64,000 bases of DNA. Origin: Ectothiorhodospira marina. Its GTDB lineage: Bacteria > Pseudomonadota > Gammaproteobacteria > Ectothiorhodospirales > Ectothiorhodospiraceae. The DNA is taken from the NCBI RefSeq assembly GCF_900109495.1, contig NZ_FOAA01000001.1:62001-126000 (forward strand), in the 5' to 3' direction. The position numbers and the translations under genes are program-made. Shown here piece after piece: positions 1 through 10,823 of this stretch. The stretch's first letter is position 1; each line of letters starts with the position of its first letter. The notes beneath the pieces were generated by a model. The model did no database searches. It was not told the origin of the DNA and saw nothing but the letters and a program-made list of their open reading frames with translations.

Positions 1-449
1 TGGCCGTGGGTGACCGCTACGTGATGGAGGCTCTGCATCACGAAGGCTGGCTGCTGGGGGGGGAGTCTTCCGGGCACCTCATTTGCCTGGACCGTACCTG
101 TACCGGCGATGGAATCATTTCGGCACTGCAGATCCTTGAAGTGATGGGTGCCACCGGGCGACCCCTGTCCGAACTGCAGCGGGGTATGGAAAAATATCCT
201 CAGACCCTGGTGAACGTGCCCGTCAATCCCAATGCCCGCCCGCATGGCCTGCTGGAGACACAAGCGGTCTGCGAGGCGGTTCGGGATGCGGAATCCACCC
301 TCTCCGGCCGCGGTCGTGTGCTGCTCAGACCGTCGGGCACCGAGCCGCTGGTGAGGGTGATGGTGGAAGGATATGACATGGCCCTGGTGGGACGTCTGGC
401 GCAGGATCTGGCGGATAGTGTTCGCCAGGCCGCCGAGCGCGCATCCTGA
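1..449 (+). CDS. glmM: Phosphoglucosamine mutase, C-terminal part (5' end outside window)
   Basis: GlmM interconverts glucosamine-6-phosphate and glucosamine-1-phosphate in cytosolic UDP-GlcNAc synthesis for peptidoglycan and lipid A. Only about the last third is present: the frame is open to the window edge and the GTG at 6 is internal. The visible part has the sugar-binding GGESSGH segment near its start and the C-terminal phosphate-binding loop RPSGTEP about 40 residues from the end. The catalytic serine and metal-binding parts lie upstream of the window. The protein stops at TGA 447-449. The 137-nt gap to tpiA holds only short weak stem-loops (for example 481-502) and no obvious U-tract terminator. 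The match to E. coli GlmM in this region is close, so identification is secure. Confidence 0.95.
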   Translation, partial: AVGDRYVMEALHHEGWLLGGESSGHLICLDRTCTGDGIISALQILEVMGATGRPLSELQRGMEKYPQTLVNVPVNPNARPHGLLETQAVCEAVRDAESTLSGRGRVLLRPSGTEPLVRVMVEGYDMALVGRLAQDLADSVRQAAERAS

Positions 450-586
450 AATTGATTTATCGGCCGCGCGCAGGTAGGATTCCCCGCTTCATGATCCGGG
501 GATGACAGTGGAAGGATCGCTTCCTTCAGGGAGTGAGGTATCCTCTGTGTTCGGCCGGGTGGGTGTCCAATTCACGGAGATGATCC

Positions 587-1345
587 ATGCGTAGACCCCT
601 GGTGGCTGGTAACTGGAAGATGAATGGTTCACGGTCGATGAACCAGGCCCTGATGCAGGATGTGGTGGCCCAGGTGGGTCATCTCGATTCGGTCGAGGTG
701 GCAGTCTGTCCGCCGTTCGTCTACCTGGAGCAGGTGGCCGGTCTGGTGGGGCCAGGGATTGCCCTGGGTGCCCAGGATCTCTCGGATCAGGATGAGGGTG
801 CCCACACCGGTGAGGTGTCCGGGGCCATGCTCAAGGATCTGGGTTGCCAGTACGTGATTGTGGGCCATTCCGAGCGGCGTACCCTCTATGGTGAGGATGA
901 CGCCTTCACGGCCCGCAAGTTCGCGGCGGCGCGCCGTCATGGGCTGAAGCCCATCCTGTGCGTTGGCGAGTTGCTGGATGAGCGCGAACGGGACGTCACC
1001 GAAGCGGTGGTGGCCCGTCAGTTGGATGCCGTGCTGGAGTTGGAGGGCATCGGGGCGTTTCGTGACGCGGTGGTCGCCTATGAGCCCGTCTGGGCGATTG
1101 GTACCGGGCGCACCGCCACGCCGGATCAGGCCCAGGCCGTGCACGCCTTCGTCCGAGGGCGTCTGGCTGAGCATGACGCCGCGGTGGCGGCAGGTGTGCA
1201 AATTCTCTATGGAGGCAGCGTTAAAGCCGACAACGCGGCCGAGTTGTTCAACCAAGCGGATATCGATGGTGGCCTGATCGGCGGCGCCTCACTCAAGGCG
1301 GCTGACTTCCTTGCGATCTGCAAGGCCGCCAGTCAAGCAGGATAA
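587..1345 (+). CDS. tpiA: Triosephosphate isomerase
   Basis: Cytosolic TIM-barrel enzyme that interconverts dihydroxyacetone phosphate and glyceraldehyde-3-phosphate in glycolysis, gluconeogenesis and the Calvin cycle. The 252 residues match the family length. Catalytic residues are in place: Lys11 in GNWKMNG, His94 in IVGHSERR, Glu166 in [11 protein letters not shown], and the phosphate-binding GGSVK at about 209-213. The ATG at 587 follows a CGGAGA Shine-Dalgarno sequence. It is followed after 3 nt by secG, so the two are probably co-transcribed, as is common in Gammaproteobacteria. The long reverse-strand frame over this gene is a shadow. Confidence 0.97.
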   Translation: MRRPLVAGNWKMNGSRSMNQALMQDVVAQVGHLDSVEVAVCPPFVYLEQVAGLVGPGIALGAQDLSDQDEGAHTGEVSGAMLKDLGCQYVIVGHSERRTLYGEDDAFTARKFAAARRHGLKPILCVGELLDERERDVTEAVVARQLDAVLELEGIGAFRDAVVAYEPVWAIGTGRTATPDQAQAVHAFVRGRLAEHDAAVAAGVQILYGGSVKADNAAELFNQADIDGGLIGGASLKAADFLAICKAASQAG

Positions 1346-1348
1346 ACC

Positions 1349-1708
1349 ATGCTGTATAGCATTCTATTGGTAGTTCAGGTAGTCTTGTCCATCGGTTTGA
1401 TCGTGCTGGTGCTCTTGCAGCACGGCAAGGGAGCCGATGCGGGAGCGGCCTTTGGCAGCGGCGCTTCGGCTACCGTTTTCGGGGCCCGGGGGTCAGCCAA
1501 TCTGCTCACCCGTGCCACGGCACTGACCGCCACGGGGTTCATCATCAGCAGTCTGGTGCTCACCTACATGGTGGCCAACCGACCAGAGGCCCCGAGCGTC
1601 ATCGATCTGATCGATACGACACCCCAGCGTGTTGAGCAGCCGGCCACCATGCCTCCGGAAGATGATGATTCCGGGCAGGATACCGGTCCGGTGGACGTCC
1701 CCAACTAA
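1349..1708 (+). CDS. secG: Protein translocase subunit SecG
   Basis: Small inner-membrane subunit of the SecYEG translocon that stimulates SecA-driven export. The 119-residue protein has two hydrophobic segments (about residues 1-24 and 52-74) separated by the conserved glycine- and alanine-rich loop with HGKGADAGAAFG. An acidic, proline-containing tail follows; such tails vary in this family. It starts 3 nt after tpiA, which supports translational coupling. A tRNA-Leu gene lies downstream, as in E. coli secG-leuU. Confidence 0.95.
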   Translation: MLYSILLVVQVVLSIGLIVLVLLQHGKGADAGAAFGSGASATVFGARGSANLLTRATALTATGFIISSLVLTYMVANRPEAPSVIDLIDTTPQRVEQPATMPPEDDDSGQDTGPVDVPN

Positions 1709-1723
1709 GAGGGACGCCACCCA

Positions 1724-1797
1724 GGCAGGCCACCACAGGCCTGCCCAGAGGAGTTGGGAGGAGGAGTCACCCATGGCGACATCGTGTTGCCTTGGGT
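1724..1797 (+). other. Two stem-loops between secG and tRNA-Leu
   Basis: A perfect 8-bp hairpin (GGCAGGCC 1724-1731, GGCCTGCC 1738-1745, 6-nt loop) is followed by an imperfect one at 1769-1797 (ACCCA, GGC and ACA steps closed by a TCG loop, with single mismatches between). Neither has a U-tract, so they look more like RNA-processing or stability structures in a secG-tRNA transcript than intrinsic terminators. Function is inferred. Confidence 0.45.
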
Positions 1798-1837
1798 GAA
1801 GCGGGAACTCAAAGGCCCCGCGTTCGTGATGCATCGT

Positions 1838-1922
1838 GCAGATGTGGTGGAATTGGTAGACACGCCGTCTTGAGGGGGCGGTGGCGAAAGCCGTGCCGGT
1901 TCGAGTCCGGCCATCTGCACCA
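1838..1922 (+). tRNA. leuU: tRNA-Leu, anticodon GAG
   Basis: An 85-nt class II tRNA. The acceptor arms GCAGATG (1838-1844) and CATCTGC (1912-1918) pair perfectly, and ACCA is encoded at 1919-1922. The D-arm contains GGTAGACA. The anticodon stem CCGTC/GGCGG closes a TTGAGGG loop with anticodon GAG, which reads CUC/CUU codons. A long variable arm (GGCGAAAGCC region) and the T-loop TTCGAGT confirm leucine class II architecture. The position after secG matches leuU of other Gammaproteobacteria. Confidence 0.97.
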
Positions 1923-2014
1923 TTCTTTTTCGAGCGACGCAGCCGTTCTGGCCATTTCTTGCGGCGCTGCACAAAAAAATCCAGCAGTATCAATGAATTA
2001 GTTTATTCTAATGC

Positions 2015-2044
2015 TTGACACCCTTATAACGGGTGCCATAGACT
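2015..2044 (+). promoter_or_regulatory. Probable sigma-70 promoter of the nuo operon
   Basis: A perfect -35 hexamer TTGACA (2015-2020) is followed at 16-18 nt by a weak -10 (CATAGACT, 2037-2044). The spacer holds a short dyad, CACCC-TTATAAC-GGGTG, that could be an operator. It lies about 140 nt upstream of nuoA and downstream of the tRNA-Leu gene. This predicts an independent nuo promoter with a leader of roughly 130 nt. Confidence 0.6.
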
Positions 2045-2105
2045 CCCCCGGGCTTTGAGGAATTCAGGGCACTTTCCAGCGGCCCAGATAACTAAAAACT
2101 AAGTG

Positions 2106-2125
2106 GCATGCGTGCCAACGCATGC
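2106..2125 (+). other. Perfect hairpin in the nuo leader
   Basis: GCATGCGT (2106-2113), loop GCCA, ACGCATGC (2118-2125): an 8-bp perfect stem with a 4-nt loop, 58 nt before the nuoA start and inside the predicted 5' untranslated region. No U-tract follows. It could be a protein operator or an mRNA-stability element; nothing in the sequence decides between these. Confidence 0.45.
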
Positions 2126-2183
2126 ACACATAGCATCACCGAGGCCTGCCGCATGCATCGCCATGGGGTGGGAGGAGAGGAAC

Positions 2184-2540
2184 ATGCTCGAAAACTACCT
2201 GCCTATACTGGTATTCATCGGCATCGGCGTGCTCGTTGGGGTGATTCCTCTCGCTCTGGGCATGGCAGTGGGGCCCCATCGCCCTGACGCCGCCAAGGGT
2301 TCCCCTTACGAATGCGGTTTCGAGGCCTTTGAGGACTCCCGCATCAAGTTTGACATCAGGTTCTACCTGGTGGCCATCCTCTTTATTATCTTCGATCTGG
2401 AAATCGCGTTTCTCTTTCCCTGGGCCGTCTCCCTGGATTCCATAGGATTGTTCGGGCTTCTCGCCATGGCCATGTTCCTGGGTATCCTGGTGATCGGGTT
2501 CATTTACGAGTGGAAGAAGGGGGCCCTGGAATGGGAATAG
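2184..2540 (+). CDS. nuoA: NADH-quinone oxidoreductase subunit A
   Basis: Membrane subunit of the proton-pumping complex I at the junction of the peripheral and membrane arms (the ND3 counterpart). The 118-residue protein has three hydrophobic helices and the conserved loop [13 protein letters not shown] with Cys44 and Glu residues that move during the catalytic cycle. I chose ATG 2184, directly after the strong Shine-Dalgarno GGAGGAGAGG, rather than an upstream in-frame ATG whose extra 27 residues do not resemble NuoA. Its stop overlaps nuoB by 10 nt. It is the first gene of nuoABCDEFGHIJKLMN. Confidence 0.96.
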   Translation: MLENYLPILVFIGIGVLVGVIPLALGMAVGPHRPDAAKGSPYECGFEAFEDSRIKFDIRFYLVAILFIIFDLEIAFLFPWAVSLDSIGLFGLLAMAMFLGILVIGFIYEWKKGALEWE

Positions 2541-3007
2541 AAGGCGTCCTTGAAAAAGGCTTTGTCACCACCTCTGCCGACAAACTGATCAACTGGGCCC
2601 GCACGGGTTCCCTGTGGCCCATGACCTTCGGTCTGGCCTGTTGCGCCATCGAGATGATGCACACCGGTGCGGCACGTTATGACATGGACCGCATGGGCGT
2701 GATGTTCCGTCCCAGTCCCAGGCAATCGGATGTCATGATTGTTGCGGGGACGCTGGTCAACAAGATGGCCCCCGCGCTGCGCAAGGTCTATGACCAGATG
2801 CCGGAACCCCGATGGGTGATTTCCATGGGGTCGTGTGCCAATGGTGGCGGTTACTATCACTACTCCTACGCCGTGGTGCGTGGCTGCGATCGCATTGTTC
2901 CGGTGGATATCTATGTCCCCGGGTGCCCACCCACTGCCGAAGCGCTGCTGTACGGAATCCTGCAACTGCAGAACAAGATCCGTCGCACTCACACCATCGC
3001 CCGCTGA
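2531..3007 (+). CDS. nuoB: NADH-quinone oxidoreductase subunit B (cluster N2)
   Basis: Peripheral-arm subunit that holds the terminal 4Fe-4S cluster N2, which donates electrons to quinone. The 158-residue protein shows the cluster cysteines Cys37-Cys38 in LACCAIE, Cys102 in GSCANGG and Cys132 in VPGCPPT, plus the family segment [15 protein letters not shown]. The ATG at 2531 overlaps the end of nuoA, consistent with coupled translation. An in-frame ATG at 2510 would only add residues encoded within nuoA. Confidence 0.97.
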   Translation: MGIEGVLEKGFVTTSADKLINWARTGSLWPMTFGLACCAIEMMHTGAARYDMDRMGVMFRPSPRQSDVMIVAGTLVNKMAPALRKVYDQMPEPRWVISMGSCANGGGYYHYSYAVVRGCDRIVPVDIYVPGCPPTAEALLYGILQLQNKIRRTHTIAR

Positions 3008-3031
3008 CGGGCGGTCTCCAGCCAGGATCTC

Positions 3032-3760
3032 ATGATGAGCGAGAAACTCGACAGACTGGCCGCGTGCCTGGAGAAAAAATTCAAGGGCCGGCTGCAGGGT
3101 CTCACCCAGGAGTGTGGTGAAATCACGCTGCAGGTGGCACCAGGCGATTGGCACCCTCTGGCGCGCATGCTACGGGACGATCCCGAGCTGCGCTTCGAGA
3201 TGCTCGTCGATGTCTGCGGGGTGGACTACATGGCCTATGGTGTGACCGAGTGGGCCACGGAGACGTCCAGCAGTGAGGGTTTCAGCCGCGGTGTGGAAGA
3301 GGCCACCTTTGGTCGCTTCACCTTCGACGAAGCCCCGGATGCCGGACAGCACCAGGGTCCGCGTTTCGCCGCGGTCTATCACCTGCTTTCCATTTCCCAT
3401 AACCACCGATTGCGGGTGCGCTGCTTCTGTCCCGAGGACGAGTTTCCCACGGTGCCCTCGGTGGTGGAGATCTGGTCCTCCGCCAACTGGTTCGAGCGTG
3501 AGGCCTTCGACCTCTACGGGATCATCTTCGAGGGTCACCCGGATTTACGTCGGATTCTCACCGACTACGGTTTTGTGGGCCATCCCTTCCGCAAGGACTT
3601 CCCATTGGTGGGGCATGTGGAAATGCGTTACGACCCGGAACAGCAGCGCGTGATCTATCAGCCGGTGACCATCGAGCCCCGCGTGCTGGTGCCCCGGGTC
3701 ATCCGCAACGACCACCGTTATCTGGATGACTCGGCCGAGGAGACATCCGCCGATGCCTGA
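3032..3760 (+). CDS. nuoC: NADH-quinone oxidoreductase subunit C
   Basis: 30-kDa-type peripheral subunit that packs against NuoD. The 242-residue protein has the signature [14 protein letters not shown] and the C-terminal HPFRKDFPL segment. A 35-40 residue insertion near positions 74-110 ([14 protein letters not shown] region) is of the kind I recall in other gamma- and betaproteobacterial NuoC proteins. Two tandem ATG codons (3032 and 3035) are possible starts. NuoC is separate here, unlike the NuoCD fusion of E. coli, and its end overlaps nuoD by 8 nt. Confidence 0.96.
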   Translation: MMSEKLDRLAACLEKKFKGRLQGLTQECGEITLQVAPGDWHPLARMLRDDPELRFEMLVDVCGVDYMAYGVTEWATETSSSEGFSRGVEEATFGRFTFDEAPDAGQHQGPRFAAVYHLLSISHNHRLRVRCFCPEDEFPTVPSVVEIWSSANWFEREAFDLYGIIFEGHPDLRRILTDYGFVGHPFRKDFPLVGHVEMRYDPEQQRVIYQPVTIEPRVLVPRVIRNDHRYLDDSAEETSADA

Positions 3761-5006
3761 GATTCGCAACTATACCCTGAACTTCGGTCCCCAGCATCCG
3801 GCGGCCCACGGCGTGCTGCGCCTGGTGCTGGAGATGGATGGCGAGGTGGTGCAACGCGCCGATCCGCATATTGGTTTGCTGCATCGCGGGACGGAGAAGC
3901 TGGCCGAGAGCAAGCCCTACAACCAGAGTATCGGTTACATGGACCGGCTCGATTACATGTCCATGATGTGCAATGAGCACGGCTATTGCCTGGCCATCGA
4001 ACGTCTGCTGGGCATCGAACCCCCGCTGCGCGCCCAATACATCCGGGTGATGTTCGACGAGATCACCCGCATCCTCAATCACCTTCTGTGGCTGGGCACC
4101 CATGCCCTGGACGTGGGTGCCATGACCATGTTCCTTTACTGTTTCCGTGAGCGGGAGGATTTGATCGACTGCTACGAGGCGGTGAGCGGATCGCGCATGC
4201 ACGCCACTTACTACAGACCCGGCGGCGTGGCCCGGGATCTGCCCGGCACCATGGCCCAGTATCAGCCTTCCCGCTGGAAGAGCAAGGCGGATGTGGCGGT
4301 GCTTAACCAGGATCGCCAGGGCTCACTGCTGGATTTCATCGAATCCTTCACCGAGCGCTTTCCCACCAAGGTGGATGAATACGAGACCTTGCTGACCGAA
4401 AACCGTATCTGGCGGCAGCGCACGGTAGGCATCGGCGTGGTCGGTCCGGAGCGAGCGCTGCAACTGGGCTTTACCGGGCCGATGCTGCGCGGTTCCGGTG
4501 TGGAATGGGATCTGCGCAAGAAACAACCCTATGCCGCCTACGATCGCCTGGACTTCGACATCCCGGTGGGTGTGAACGGCGATTCCTATGATCGCTATCT
4601 GGTGCGCATGGAAGAGATGCGCCAATCCAACCGGATCATCCGTCAGTGCGTGGAGTGGCTGAAGAACAACCCCGGCCCGGTGCGCCTGGATGATCGCAAG
4701 ATCATGGCCCCGCCCCGGGAAGAGATGAAGGCGGACATGGAATCCCTGATTCATCACTTCAAGCTGTTCACCGAGGGGTACTGCGTGCCGGCAGGCGAGT
4801 CCTACGCGGCCGTGGAACATCCCAAGGGCGAGTTTGGTGTTTACATGATTTCCGATGGGGCCAACAAGCCCTATCGGGTGAAGGTGCGTCCGCCGGGCTA
4901 CGTGCACCTCTCGGCCCTGGATGAAATGTCCCGAGGGCACATGCTGGCCGACGTAGTCACCCTGATCGGCAGCCTGGATATCGTTTTTGGGGAGATCGAC
5001 CGCTGA
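3753..5006 (+). CDS. nuoD: NADH-quinone oxidoreductase subunit D
   Basis: 49-kDa-type subunit that forms the quinone-binding pocket with NuoB. The 417-residue protein begins [20 protein letters not shown]; the GPQHPAAHG loop contains the conserved quinone-site histidine. The family segments GRVLLHRG-like (GLLHRGTEK) and VYMISDG are present. I chose ATG 3753, preceded by a GAGGAGA Shine-Dalgarno and overlapping nuoC, instead of the longer frame beginning at 3726. The stop TGA shares its last base with the nuoE ATG. Confidence 0.97.
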   Translation: MPEIRNYTLNFGPQHPAAHGVLRLVLEMDGEVVQRADPHIGLLHRGTEKLAESKPYNQSIGYMDRLDYMSMMCNEHGYCLAIERLLGIEPPLRAQYIRVMFDEITRILNHLLWLGTHALDVGAMTMFLYCFREREDLIDCYEAVSGSRMHATYYRPGGVARDLPGTMAQYQPSRWKSKADVAVLNQDRQGSLLDFIESFTERFPTKVDEYETLLTENRIWRQRTVGIGVVGPERALQLGFTGPMLRGSGVEWDLRKKQPYAAYDRLDFDIPVGVNGDSYDRYLVRMEEMRQSNRIIRQCVEWLKNNPGPVRLDDRKIMAPPREEMKADMESLIHHFKLFTEGYCVPAGESYAAVEHPKGEFGVYMISDGANKPYRVKVRPPGYVHLSALDEMSRGHMLADVVTLIGSLDIVFGEIDR

Positions 5007-5512
5007 TGTCAGCCAACCCGACCCAACGTAAGTCCGACCTGCTCAGCGAGCATGTCCGCCATGAGATCGACGACTGGCTTGCCCGTTATCCGGAGGATCA
5101 GCGCCAATCCGCTGTGTTGGGCGCACTGCGGGCGGTCCAGCACGAGCAGGGTCACCTCTCCACACAGATGATGGATGCGGTGGCCGACTATATCGGCATG
5201 TCCGAGATCGCCGTGTATGAGGTGGGGAGTTTTTACTCCATGTTCGAACTGGAGCCAGTGGGTAAGCACAGCATTTCCGTGTGCACCAACATCTCCTGCA
5301 TGCTGCGCGGTGGGGACAAGATCCTGGAACACCTGGAGCAGAAACTGGGCGTGGGCCTGGGTGAATCGACCCCGGATGGTCGTTTCTTCCTCAAGCGAGA
5401 GGAGGAGTGCCTGGCCGGCTGTTGTGGCGCTCCCATGATGCAGGTGGATCACGTCTATCACGAGAATCTCACCCCCGAGAAGGTGGATGAGATTCTCGAC
5501 AAGCTGGACTGA
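5006..5512 (+). CDS. nuoE: NADH-quinone oxidoreductase subunit E (2Fe-2S)
   Basis: 24-kDa-type subunit of the NADH dehydrogenase module, carrying cluster N1a. The thioredoxin-like fold has cluster ligands Cys93 and Cys98 (CTNISC) and Cys135 and Cys139 (CLAGCCG) in this 168-residue protein. It begins in a TGATG overlap with nuoD and ends 7 nt before nuoF, a tight operon arrangement. Confidence 0.97.
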   Translation: MSANPTQRKSDLLSEHVRHEIDDWLARYPEDQRQSAVLGALRAVQHEQGHLSTQMMDAVADYIGMSEIAVYEVGSFYSMFELEPVGKHSISVCTNISCMLRGGDKILEHLEQKLGVGLGESTPDGRFFLKREEECLAGCCGAPMMQVDHVYHENLTPEKVDEILDKLD

Positions 5513-5519
5513 GGCGGCC

Positions 5520-6800
5520 ATGGCGAATCGTATTTGTTTCAACACGCGGGGTTATGACGAGCCCTGGACCTATGAGAACTACCTCAAGGTGGGGGGTTAC
5601 CAGGCCCTGGGAAAGATCCTCAAGGGTGAGTTGTCCCAGGAGGCCGTGATCGAGGAGGTGAAGGCCTCCAACCTGCGTGGGCGGGGGGGGGCTGGTTTCC
5701 CCGCGGGCCTCAAGTGGAGCTTCATGCCCCGCACGGCGCCGGGACAAAAATATGTGGTCTGCAACTCCGATGAATCCGAACCGGGGACCTGCAAGGACCG
5801 CGATATCCTGCGCTACAACCCGCATGCGGTGGTGGAGGGCATGGCCATTGCCGGCTTCGCCATCGGCGCCACGGTGGGCTACAACTATCTGCGCGGCGAA
5901 TTCATGGATGAGCCCTATCAGCGTTTCGCTCAGGCCGTGAAGGAGGCCTACGACAACGGCTGGCTGGGCAGGAACATCCAGGGCTCCGGTATCGATTTCG
6001 ACCTGTATCCCACGCTGGGGGCCGGTGCCTATATCTGCGGCGAGGAAACCGCGTTGCTGGAGTCGCTGGAAGGCAAGAAGGGAATGCCGCGCTTCAAGCC
6101 GCCGTTCCCGGCCAACTTCGGGCTCTACGGTCGTCCCACCACCATCAACAATACCGAGACCCTGGCCTCGGTGCCGATCATCCTCCGCGAGGGTGGGCAG
6201 TGGTTTGCCGATATGGGGGTCGAGCGATCCGGGGGCGAGAAGCTGTTCTCGGTGTCCGGTCATGTGGAAAAGCCCGGCAATTTCGAGGTGCCCCTGGGCA
6301 CGCCCTTCAGCGAATTGCTGGAGATGGCCGGTGGCGTCTGGAAGGGGCGCAAGCTCAAGGCCGTGATCCCGGGTGGCTCTTCGGTGCCCGTGGTGCCCGG
6401 AGATATCATGCTCAAGACCAACATGGATTACGACGCCATCGTCAAGGCGGGCTCCATGCTTGGATCCGGGGCCGTCATCGTGATGGACGAGACCACCGAC
6501 ATGGTCAAGGCGCTGCAACGGATCTCGCGGTTCTACTTCGCCGAGTCCTGCGGCCAGTGCACGCCCTGCCGGGAAGGCACCGGGTGGTTGTATCGTGTGC
6601 TGACCCGGATCGTTGAGGGGCAGGGTCGCATGGAAGATCTGGAACGTCTGGACGACGTGGCCGCCAAGATCGAGGGTCGCACCATCTGTGCCCTGGGGGA
6701 CGCTGCCGCCATGCCGGTGCGCAGTTTCGTCAAGCACTTCAGGCACGAGTTCCAACACTACATCGAGCATGGCCGTAGTCTGGTGGCAGACGCGGCCTGA
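5520..6800 (+). CDS. nuoF: NADH-quinone oxidoreductase subunit F (FMN and NADH binding)
   Basis: 51-kDa-type catalytic subunit that oxidises NADH through FMN and cluster N3. The 426-residue protein contains the FMN loop [15 protein letters not shown] near residues 60-75, the NADH/FMN segment [19 protein letters not shown], and the C-terminal 4Fe-4S motif [12 protein letters not shown] with a later cysteine in [10 protein letters not shown] 5520 (GCGGCCATGGCG context) was chosen over an upstream ATG at 5487 that lies inside nuoE. NuoE, F and G together form the electron-input module. Confidence 0.97.
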   Translation: MANRICFNTRGYDEPWTYENYLKVGGYQALGKILKGELSQEAVIEEVKASNLRGRGGAGFPAGLKWSFMPRTAPGQKYVVCNSDESEPGTCKDRDILRYNPHAVVEGMAIAGFAIGATVGYNYLRGEFMDEPYQRFAQAVKEAYDNGWLGRNIQGSGIDFDLYPTLGAGAYICGEETALLESLEGKKGMPRFKPPFPANFGLYGRPTTINNTETLASVPIILREGGQWFADMGVERSGGEKLFSVSGHVEKPGNFEVPLGTPFSELLEMAGGVWKGRKLKAVIPGGSSVPVVPGDIMLKTNMDYDAIVKAGSMLGSGAVIVMDETTDMVKALQRISRFYFAESCGQCTPCREGTGWLYRVLTRIVEGQGRMEDLERLDDVAAKIEGRTICALGDAAAMPVRSFVKHFRHEFQHYIEHGRSLVADAA

Positions 6801-6832
6801 CCCATGGCGTTCGGTGCAACGGGAAGCGAAGC

Positions 6833-9217
6833 ATGAGTGAGGATCTGGTCAATTTCGAGGTCGACGGTATCCCCTTGAAGGCGGAAAAGGGGAGCATGCT
6901 GATCCGTGCGACAGACGCGGCGGGGATCCATATCCCCCGGTTCTGTTATCACGACAAGCTGTCCGTGGCCGCCAACTGCCGCATGTGCCTGGTGGAGGTG
7001 GAGCGGGCGCCCAAGCCCATGCCCGCCTGCGCCACGCCGGTGGCCGAGGGCATGAAGGTCTACACGCGCTCGCCCAAGGCCCTGGCCGCACAGAAGGCCA
7101 CCATGGAGTTTTTGCTGATCAATCATCCCCTGGACTGCCCGGTCTGTGACCAGGGTGGGGAGTGCGAGTTGCAGGACGTATCCATGGGCTTTGGGGAGGA
7201 TATCTCCCGCTACAGCGAACCCAAGCGGGCGGTCAAGGACCAGGACATCGGTCCGCTGATCGCCACGGAGATGACCCGCTGCATCCATTGCACCCGCTGC
7301 GTGCGCTTTGGCGAAGAGATCGCCGGCATGCGCGAACTGGGCGCCACGGGCCGCGGCGAGAACATGGAAATCGGCACCTTCGTGGCCAAGACGGTGGCCT
7401 CCGAACTGTCGGGTAACGTGATCGATCTGTGCCCGGTGGGCGCCCTCACTGCCAAGCCCTCGCGTTTCACCTACCGGGCCTGGGAATTGATGCAGCACGC
7501 CACCGTGGCCCCCCATGACTGCGTGGGGTCGAATCTCTATCTGCACACCTACAACGGGCAGGCCATGCGCGTTGTGCCCCGGCGCAATGATGGCGTCAAT
7601 GAAACCTGGATCTCTGACCGGGACCGCTTCAGTTATACCGGGCTGTCCGCCGAGGATCGCCTGACCCAACCGATGATCCGCCAGAAGGGTGAATGGGTAC
7701 CCACCGATTGGGAGACCGCCCTGACCCGGGTGGTGGAAGGATTGCGGGCCCAGCCCGCCGAAGCCTGCGGGGCCTTGCTTTCCCCCCAGGCCAGCCTGGA
7801 GGAACTCTATCTGGCGCAGCAATGGCTGCGTGGCCTGGGGATCCATCATCTGGATCACCGCCTGCGCCAATCCGACTTCTCGGATCAGGAACGCGCCCCG
7901 CTATTCCCCTATCTGGGAGGGAGTCTGGAGTCCCTGGAGCAGGTGTCTGCCTGTCTTCTGGTGGGGAGCAACATTCGTAAGGATCAGCCCATGGCGGCGC
8001 ATCGTCTGCGTAAGGCGGCGCTGGCGGGCGCGACGATCATGGCCATCCATTCCCGCGACTTCCCGTTCCATTTCCCGGTGGCCCCTCAGGTGGTGGTCGA
8101 TCCCCAGGGCATGGTGATGACGCTGGCGGCGGTGGCCGCCGCGGCTCTGGAAAAGGCGGGTGGCAGCACCCCGCGCGGGTTCGCGGACCTGCTCAAAGCG
8201 GCCCAGGTCACCGATGAGGCCCGCACCATGGCCGAAAAGCTGGCAGGGGAGGGGGGTGCCCGCATCCTGCTGGGCATCCAGGCTCAGCATCACCCCCAGT
8301 TCTCGCTCCTGCGCGCCCTGGCAGGCGTCATCGCCGACCTGACCGGGGCCACCCTGGGGTATCTCTCCGAGGGTGGCAACGCCTCGGGTGCCTGGCTGGT
8401 CGGCGCCGTGCCCCATCGGGGGCCCGGGGGCGCGTCCCTGGACACGGCCGGCCAGTCGGCGGGTGAGTGGCTGTCCGGCTCGCCCAAGGGGTGCGTTCTG
8501 CTGAACGTGGAGCCCGATCTGGACTGCGCCGATCCCGCCCAGGCGATGCAGGCCCTGGAGCAGGCCGACTTCGTGGTGGCCCTGACGCCCTTTGCCGGGG
8601 AGTCCTTGCGCAAGGTGGCCCATGTGCTCCTGCCCATATCCACCTTTGCCGAGACCGCCGGTACCTACGTGAATGCCGAGGGTCGCTGGCAGAGTGTGAA
8701 GGGGGCGGCCACGCCTCCGGGTGAGGCACGCCCCGCCTGGAAGGTGCTGCGGGTGTTGGGCAACATGAGCGATCTGGCCGGCTTTGAGTATCTGTCGTCC
8801 GAACAGGTTCGCGATGAGGTCAAGGCGCGTCTGGCCGAGGCCGGTGTGAACGATTTTGACACCCGGGTTCAGCATGATGGCAGCAAGCTGCCGGTACCAC
8901 CCAAGGCGGCCGGTCTGCAGCGGGTGTCATCCGTGGGGCTATATGACGTGGATTCGCTGGTGCGCCGCTCGCTGCCGCTGCAGGCCACGCCAGACGCCGG
9001 CGACGCTGATGCGGCGCGGATCAATGCCGCCCAGGCGCGCAGCCTGGATCTGGCCGACGCCACCGAGGTGGTGGTGCGCCAGGGCAAACTGACCGCCCGC
9101 CTGTCGCTGGTGATCGATGAGAGCATCCCCGAGGGGTGTGCCTGGCTGCCTGCGGGCGTCAGTGTCACCAGCGGCCTGGGGCCGTCCCACGGGCCGGTGG
9201 AATTCCACAAGGTTTGA
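6833..9217 (+). CDS. nuoG: NADH-quinone oxidoreductase subunit G
   Basis: 75-kDa-type subunit with several Fe-S clusters. The 794-residue protein starts with a ferredoxin-like 2Fe-2S domain (cysteines in PRFCYH, NCRMC and CATPV), then the His-Cys motif and [14 protein letters not shown], then a 4Fe-4S pair near CIHCTRC and DLCPVGAL. The remaining two thirds resemble the molybdopterin-oxidoreductase fold, in which NuoG no longer binds cofactor. The length is close to the usual 780-900. The gap from nuoF is 32 nt with a GGGAAG Shine-Dalgarno. Confidence 0.96.
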   Translation: MSEDLVNFEVDGIPLKAEKGSMLIRATDAAGIHIPRFCYHDKLSVAANCRMCLVEVERAPKPMPACATPVAEGMKVYTRSPKALAAQKATMEFLLINHPLDCPVCDQGGECELQDVSMGFGEDISRYSEPKRAVKDQDIGPLIATEMTRCIHCTRCVRFGEEIAGMRELGATGRGENMEIGTFVAKTVASELSGNVIDLCPVGALTAKPSRFTYRAWELMQHATVAPHDCVGSNLYLHTYNGQAMRVVPRRNDGVNETWISDRDRFSYTGLSAEDRLTQPMIRQKGEWVPTDWETALTRVVEGLRAQPAEACGALLSPQASLEELYLAQQWLRGLGIHHLDHRLRQSDFSDQERAPLFPYLGGSLESLEQVSACLLVGSNIRKDQPMAAHRLRKAALAGATIMAIHSRDFPFHFPVAPQVVVDPQGMVMTLAAVAAAALEKAGGSTPRGFADLLKAAQVTDEARTMAEKLAGEGGARILLGIQAQHHPQFSLLRALAGVIADLTGATLGYLSEGGNASGAWLVGAVPHRGPGGASLDTAGQSAGEWLSGSPKGCVLLNVEPDLDCADPAQAMQALEQADFVVALTPFAGESLRKVAHVLLPISTFAETAGTYVNAEGRWQSVKGAATPPGEARPAWKVLRVLGNMSDLAGFEYLSSEQVRDEVKARLAEAGVNDFDTRVQHDGSKLPVPPKAAGLQRVSSVGLYDVDSLVRRSLPLQATPDAGDADAARINAAQARSLDLADATEVVVRQGKLTARLSLVIDESIPEGCAWLPAGVSVTSGLGPSHGPVEFHKV

Positions 9218-9233
9218 CGATCAGGGTTCAAGC

Positions 9234-10298
9234 ATGCAGCAAGCCATGATTCAGTTCTGGGAAGGGTTGCCGTTGATCGTGCAGATCAACCTCAAGATCA
9301 TGGCGATCTTGACACCGCTGATGCTGGCGGTGGCCTATACCACCTTCGCCGAGCGCAAGATCATCGGCTACATCCAGGTGCGGGTGGGCCCCAATCGGGT
9401 CGGTCCACGGGGCTGGCTGCAGCCTATCGCGGACGCACTCAAGTTGCTCACCAAGGAAGTGGTGATCCCCACCAATGCCAACCGCTATCTATTCCTGATT
9501 GCGCCGGTTCTGTCGATTGCCCCGGCGCTGGCGGCGTGGGCGGTGGTTCCCTTCGACAACGGGATGGTGCTGGCGGATATCAACGCGGGGCTGCTTTTCC
9601 TGCTGGCCCTCACCTCCATGGGAGTGTACGGCATCATCATCGCGGGCTGGGCCTCCAACTCCCGCTACGCGCTGCTGGGTTCCATGCGCTCGGCGGCCCA
9701 GATCATCTCCTACGAGATTGCCATGGGGTTTGCCCTGGTGGGGGTGATCATGGCCGCCGGCAGTCTCAACGTGGGGGAGATCGTGATGGCTCAGCAGGGC
9801 AGCGTCTATCACTGGTTCCTGCTGCCGCTGTTCCCTCTGTTCCTGGTGTACTTCATCTCCGGTGTGGCAGAGACCAATCGCGCCCCCTTTGATGTGGCGG
9901 AAGGGGAGTCGGAGATCGTTGCGGGCTTCCATGTGGAGTACTCGGGCATGGCGTTTGCCGTGTTCTTCCTGGCTGAATACGCCAACATGATCCTGATCTC
10001 TGCCCTGACGGCCCTGCTGTTCCTGGGTGGGTGGCTGTCGCCGTTCGAGGGGATCCTGCCCGACTCCGTCTTCGCCATCCCGGTGCTCGGCTGGCTTCTC
10101 AACAGTGGCATCCACTGGTTCCTGATGAAGACGGCCTTCTTCCTGTTCTGTTTCCTTTGGTTCCGCGCCACCTTCCCCCGGTACCGCTATGACCACATCA
10201 TGCGCCTGGGCTGGAAGGTGCTTATTCCCGTGACCATTGTCTGGCTGTTTGTCGCGGGCGCCGCCGTGGCCATCGGCATCGGCCCCTGGTTCGCGTGA
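9234..10298 (+). CDS. nuoH: NADH-quinone oxidoreductase subunit H
   Basis: ND1-type membrane subunit lining the quinone channel. The 354-residue protein has about eight transmembrane helices and the family segments [18 protein letters not shown] and [19 protein letters not shown], whose charged residues line the channel. ATG 9234 follows the end of nuoG by 16 nt; the longer frame from 9117 overlaps nuoG out of frame and was rejected. The stop TGA at 10296-10298 runs into the nuoI Shine-Dalgarno AAGGAGG. Confidence 0.97.
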   Translation: MQQAMIQFWEGLPLIVQINLKIMAILTPLMLAVAYTTFAERKIIGYIQVRVGPNRVGPRGWLQPIADALKLLTKEVVIPTNANRYLFLIAPVLSIAPALAAWAVVPFDNGMVLADINAGLLFLLALTSMGVYGIIIAGWASNSRYALLGSMRSAAQIISYEIAMGFALVGVIMAAGSLNVGEIVMAQQGSVYHWFLLPLFPLFLVYFISGVAETNRAPFDVAEGESEIVAGFHVEYSGMAFAVFFLAEYANMILISALTALLFLGGWLSPFEGILPDSVFAIPVLGWLLNSGIHWFLMKTAFFLFCFLWFRATFPRYRYDHIMRLGWKVLIPVTIVWLFVAGAAVAIGIGPWFA

Positions 10299-10312
10299 AG
10301 GAGGTTTTCATC

Positions 10313-10804
10313 ATGGGCACGGCCATTCGTCAGTTCTTCAAGACCTTCCTGCTCTGGGAGCTGCTGCTGGGCATGAAATTGACCGGCCGCCACCTGTTCG
10401 AGCGCAAGATCACGGTGCAATACCCGGACGAGACAACCCCTATCTCGCCCCGGTTTCGCGGCCTGCACGCCCTGCGCCGTTATCCCAATGGCGAGGAGCG
10501 CTGCATTGCCTGCAAGCTCTGCGAGGCCGTGTGTCCGGCGCTGGCCATCACCATCGAGTCGGAGCCGCGTGATGATGGCACCCGGCGCACCACACGCTAC
10601 GACATCGATCTGTTCAAGTGCATCTATTGCGGGTTCTGCGAGGAGGCCTGTCCGGTGGATTCGATCGTGGAGACTCACATCCAGCATTATCACTTTGAAA
10701 ACCGGGGTGAGCAGATCATGACCAAGGACAAGCTCCTTGCCATCGGCGACAAGTACGAACAAGAGATCGCCGCGGCCCGGGCGGCCGATGCGCCCTACCG
10801 TTGA
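10313..10804 (+). CDS. nuoI: NADH-quinone oxidoreductase subunit I (two 4Fe-4S clusters)
   Basis: TYKY-type subunit relaying electrons through clusters N6a and N6b to NuoB. The 163-residue protein carries two ferredoxin motifs: Cys64, 67, 70 and 74 in [12 protein letters not shown] and Cys103, 106, 109 and 113 in [12 protein letters not shown]. The start at ATG 10313 is fixed by AAGGAGG at 10298-10304; the GTG at 10295 would place the ribosome site inside the coding region. Confidence 0.97.
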   Translation: MGTAIRQFFKTFLLWELLLGMKLTGRHLFERKITVQYPDETTPISPRFRGLHALRRYPNGEERCIACKLCEAVCPALAITIESEPRDDGTRRTTRYDIDLFKCIYCGFCEEACPVDSIVETHIQHYHFENRGEQIMTKDKLLAIGDKYEQEIAAARAADAPYR

Positions 10805-10823
10805 TGAGGAGGCCCCGGATCAC

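Noticed and set aside
1493-2001. Small frames over tRNA-Leu and the nuo promoter
   Set aside because: They cross a structured tRNA gene and have no ribosome-binding sequence.
5469-6770. Reverse-strand 433-codon frame over nuoF
   Set aside because: Antisense to a conserved gene with no ribosome site or recognisable domain.
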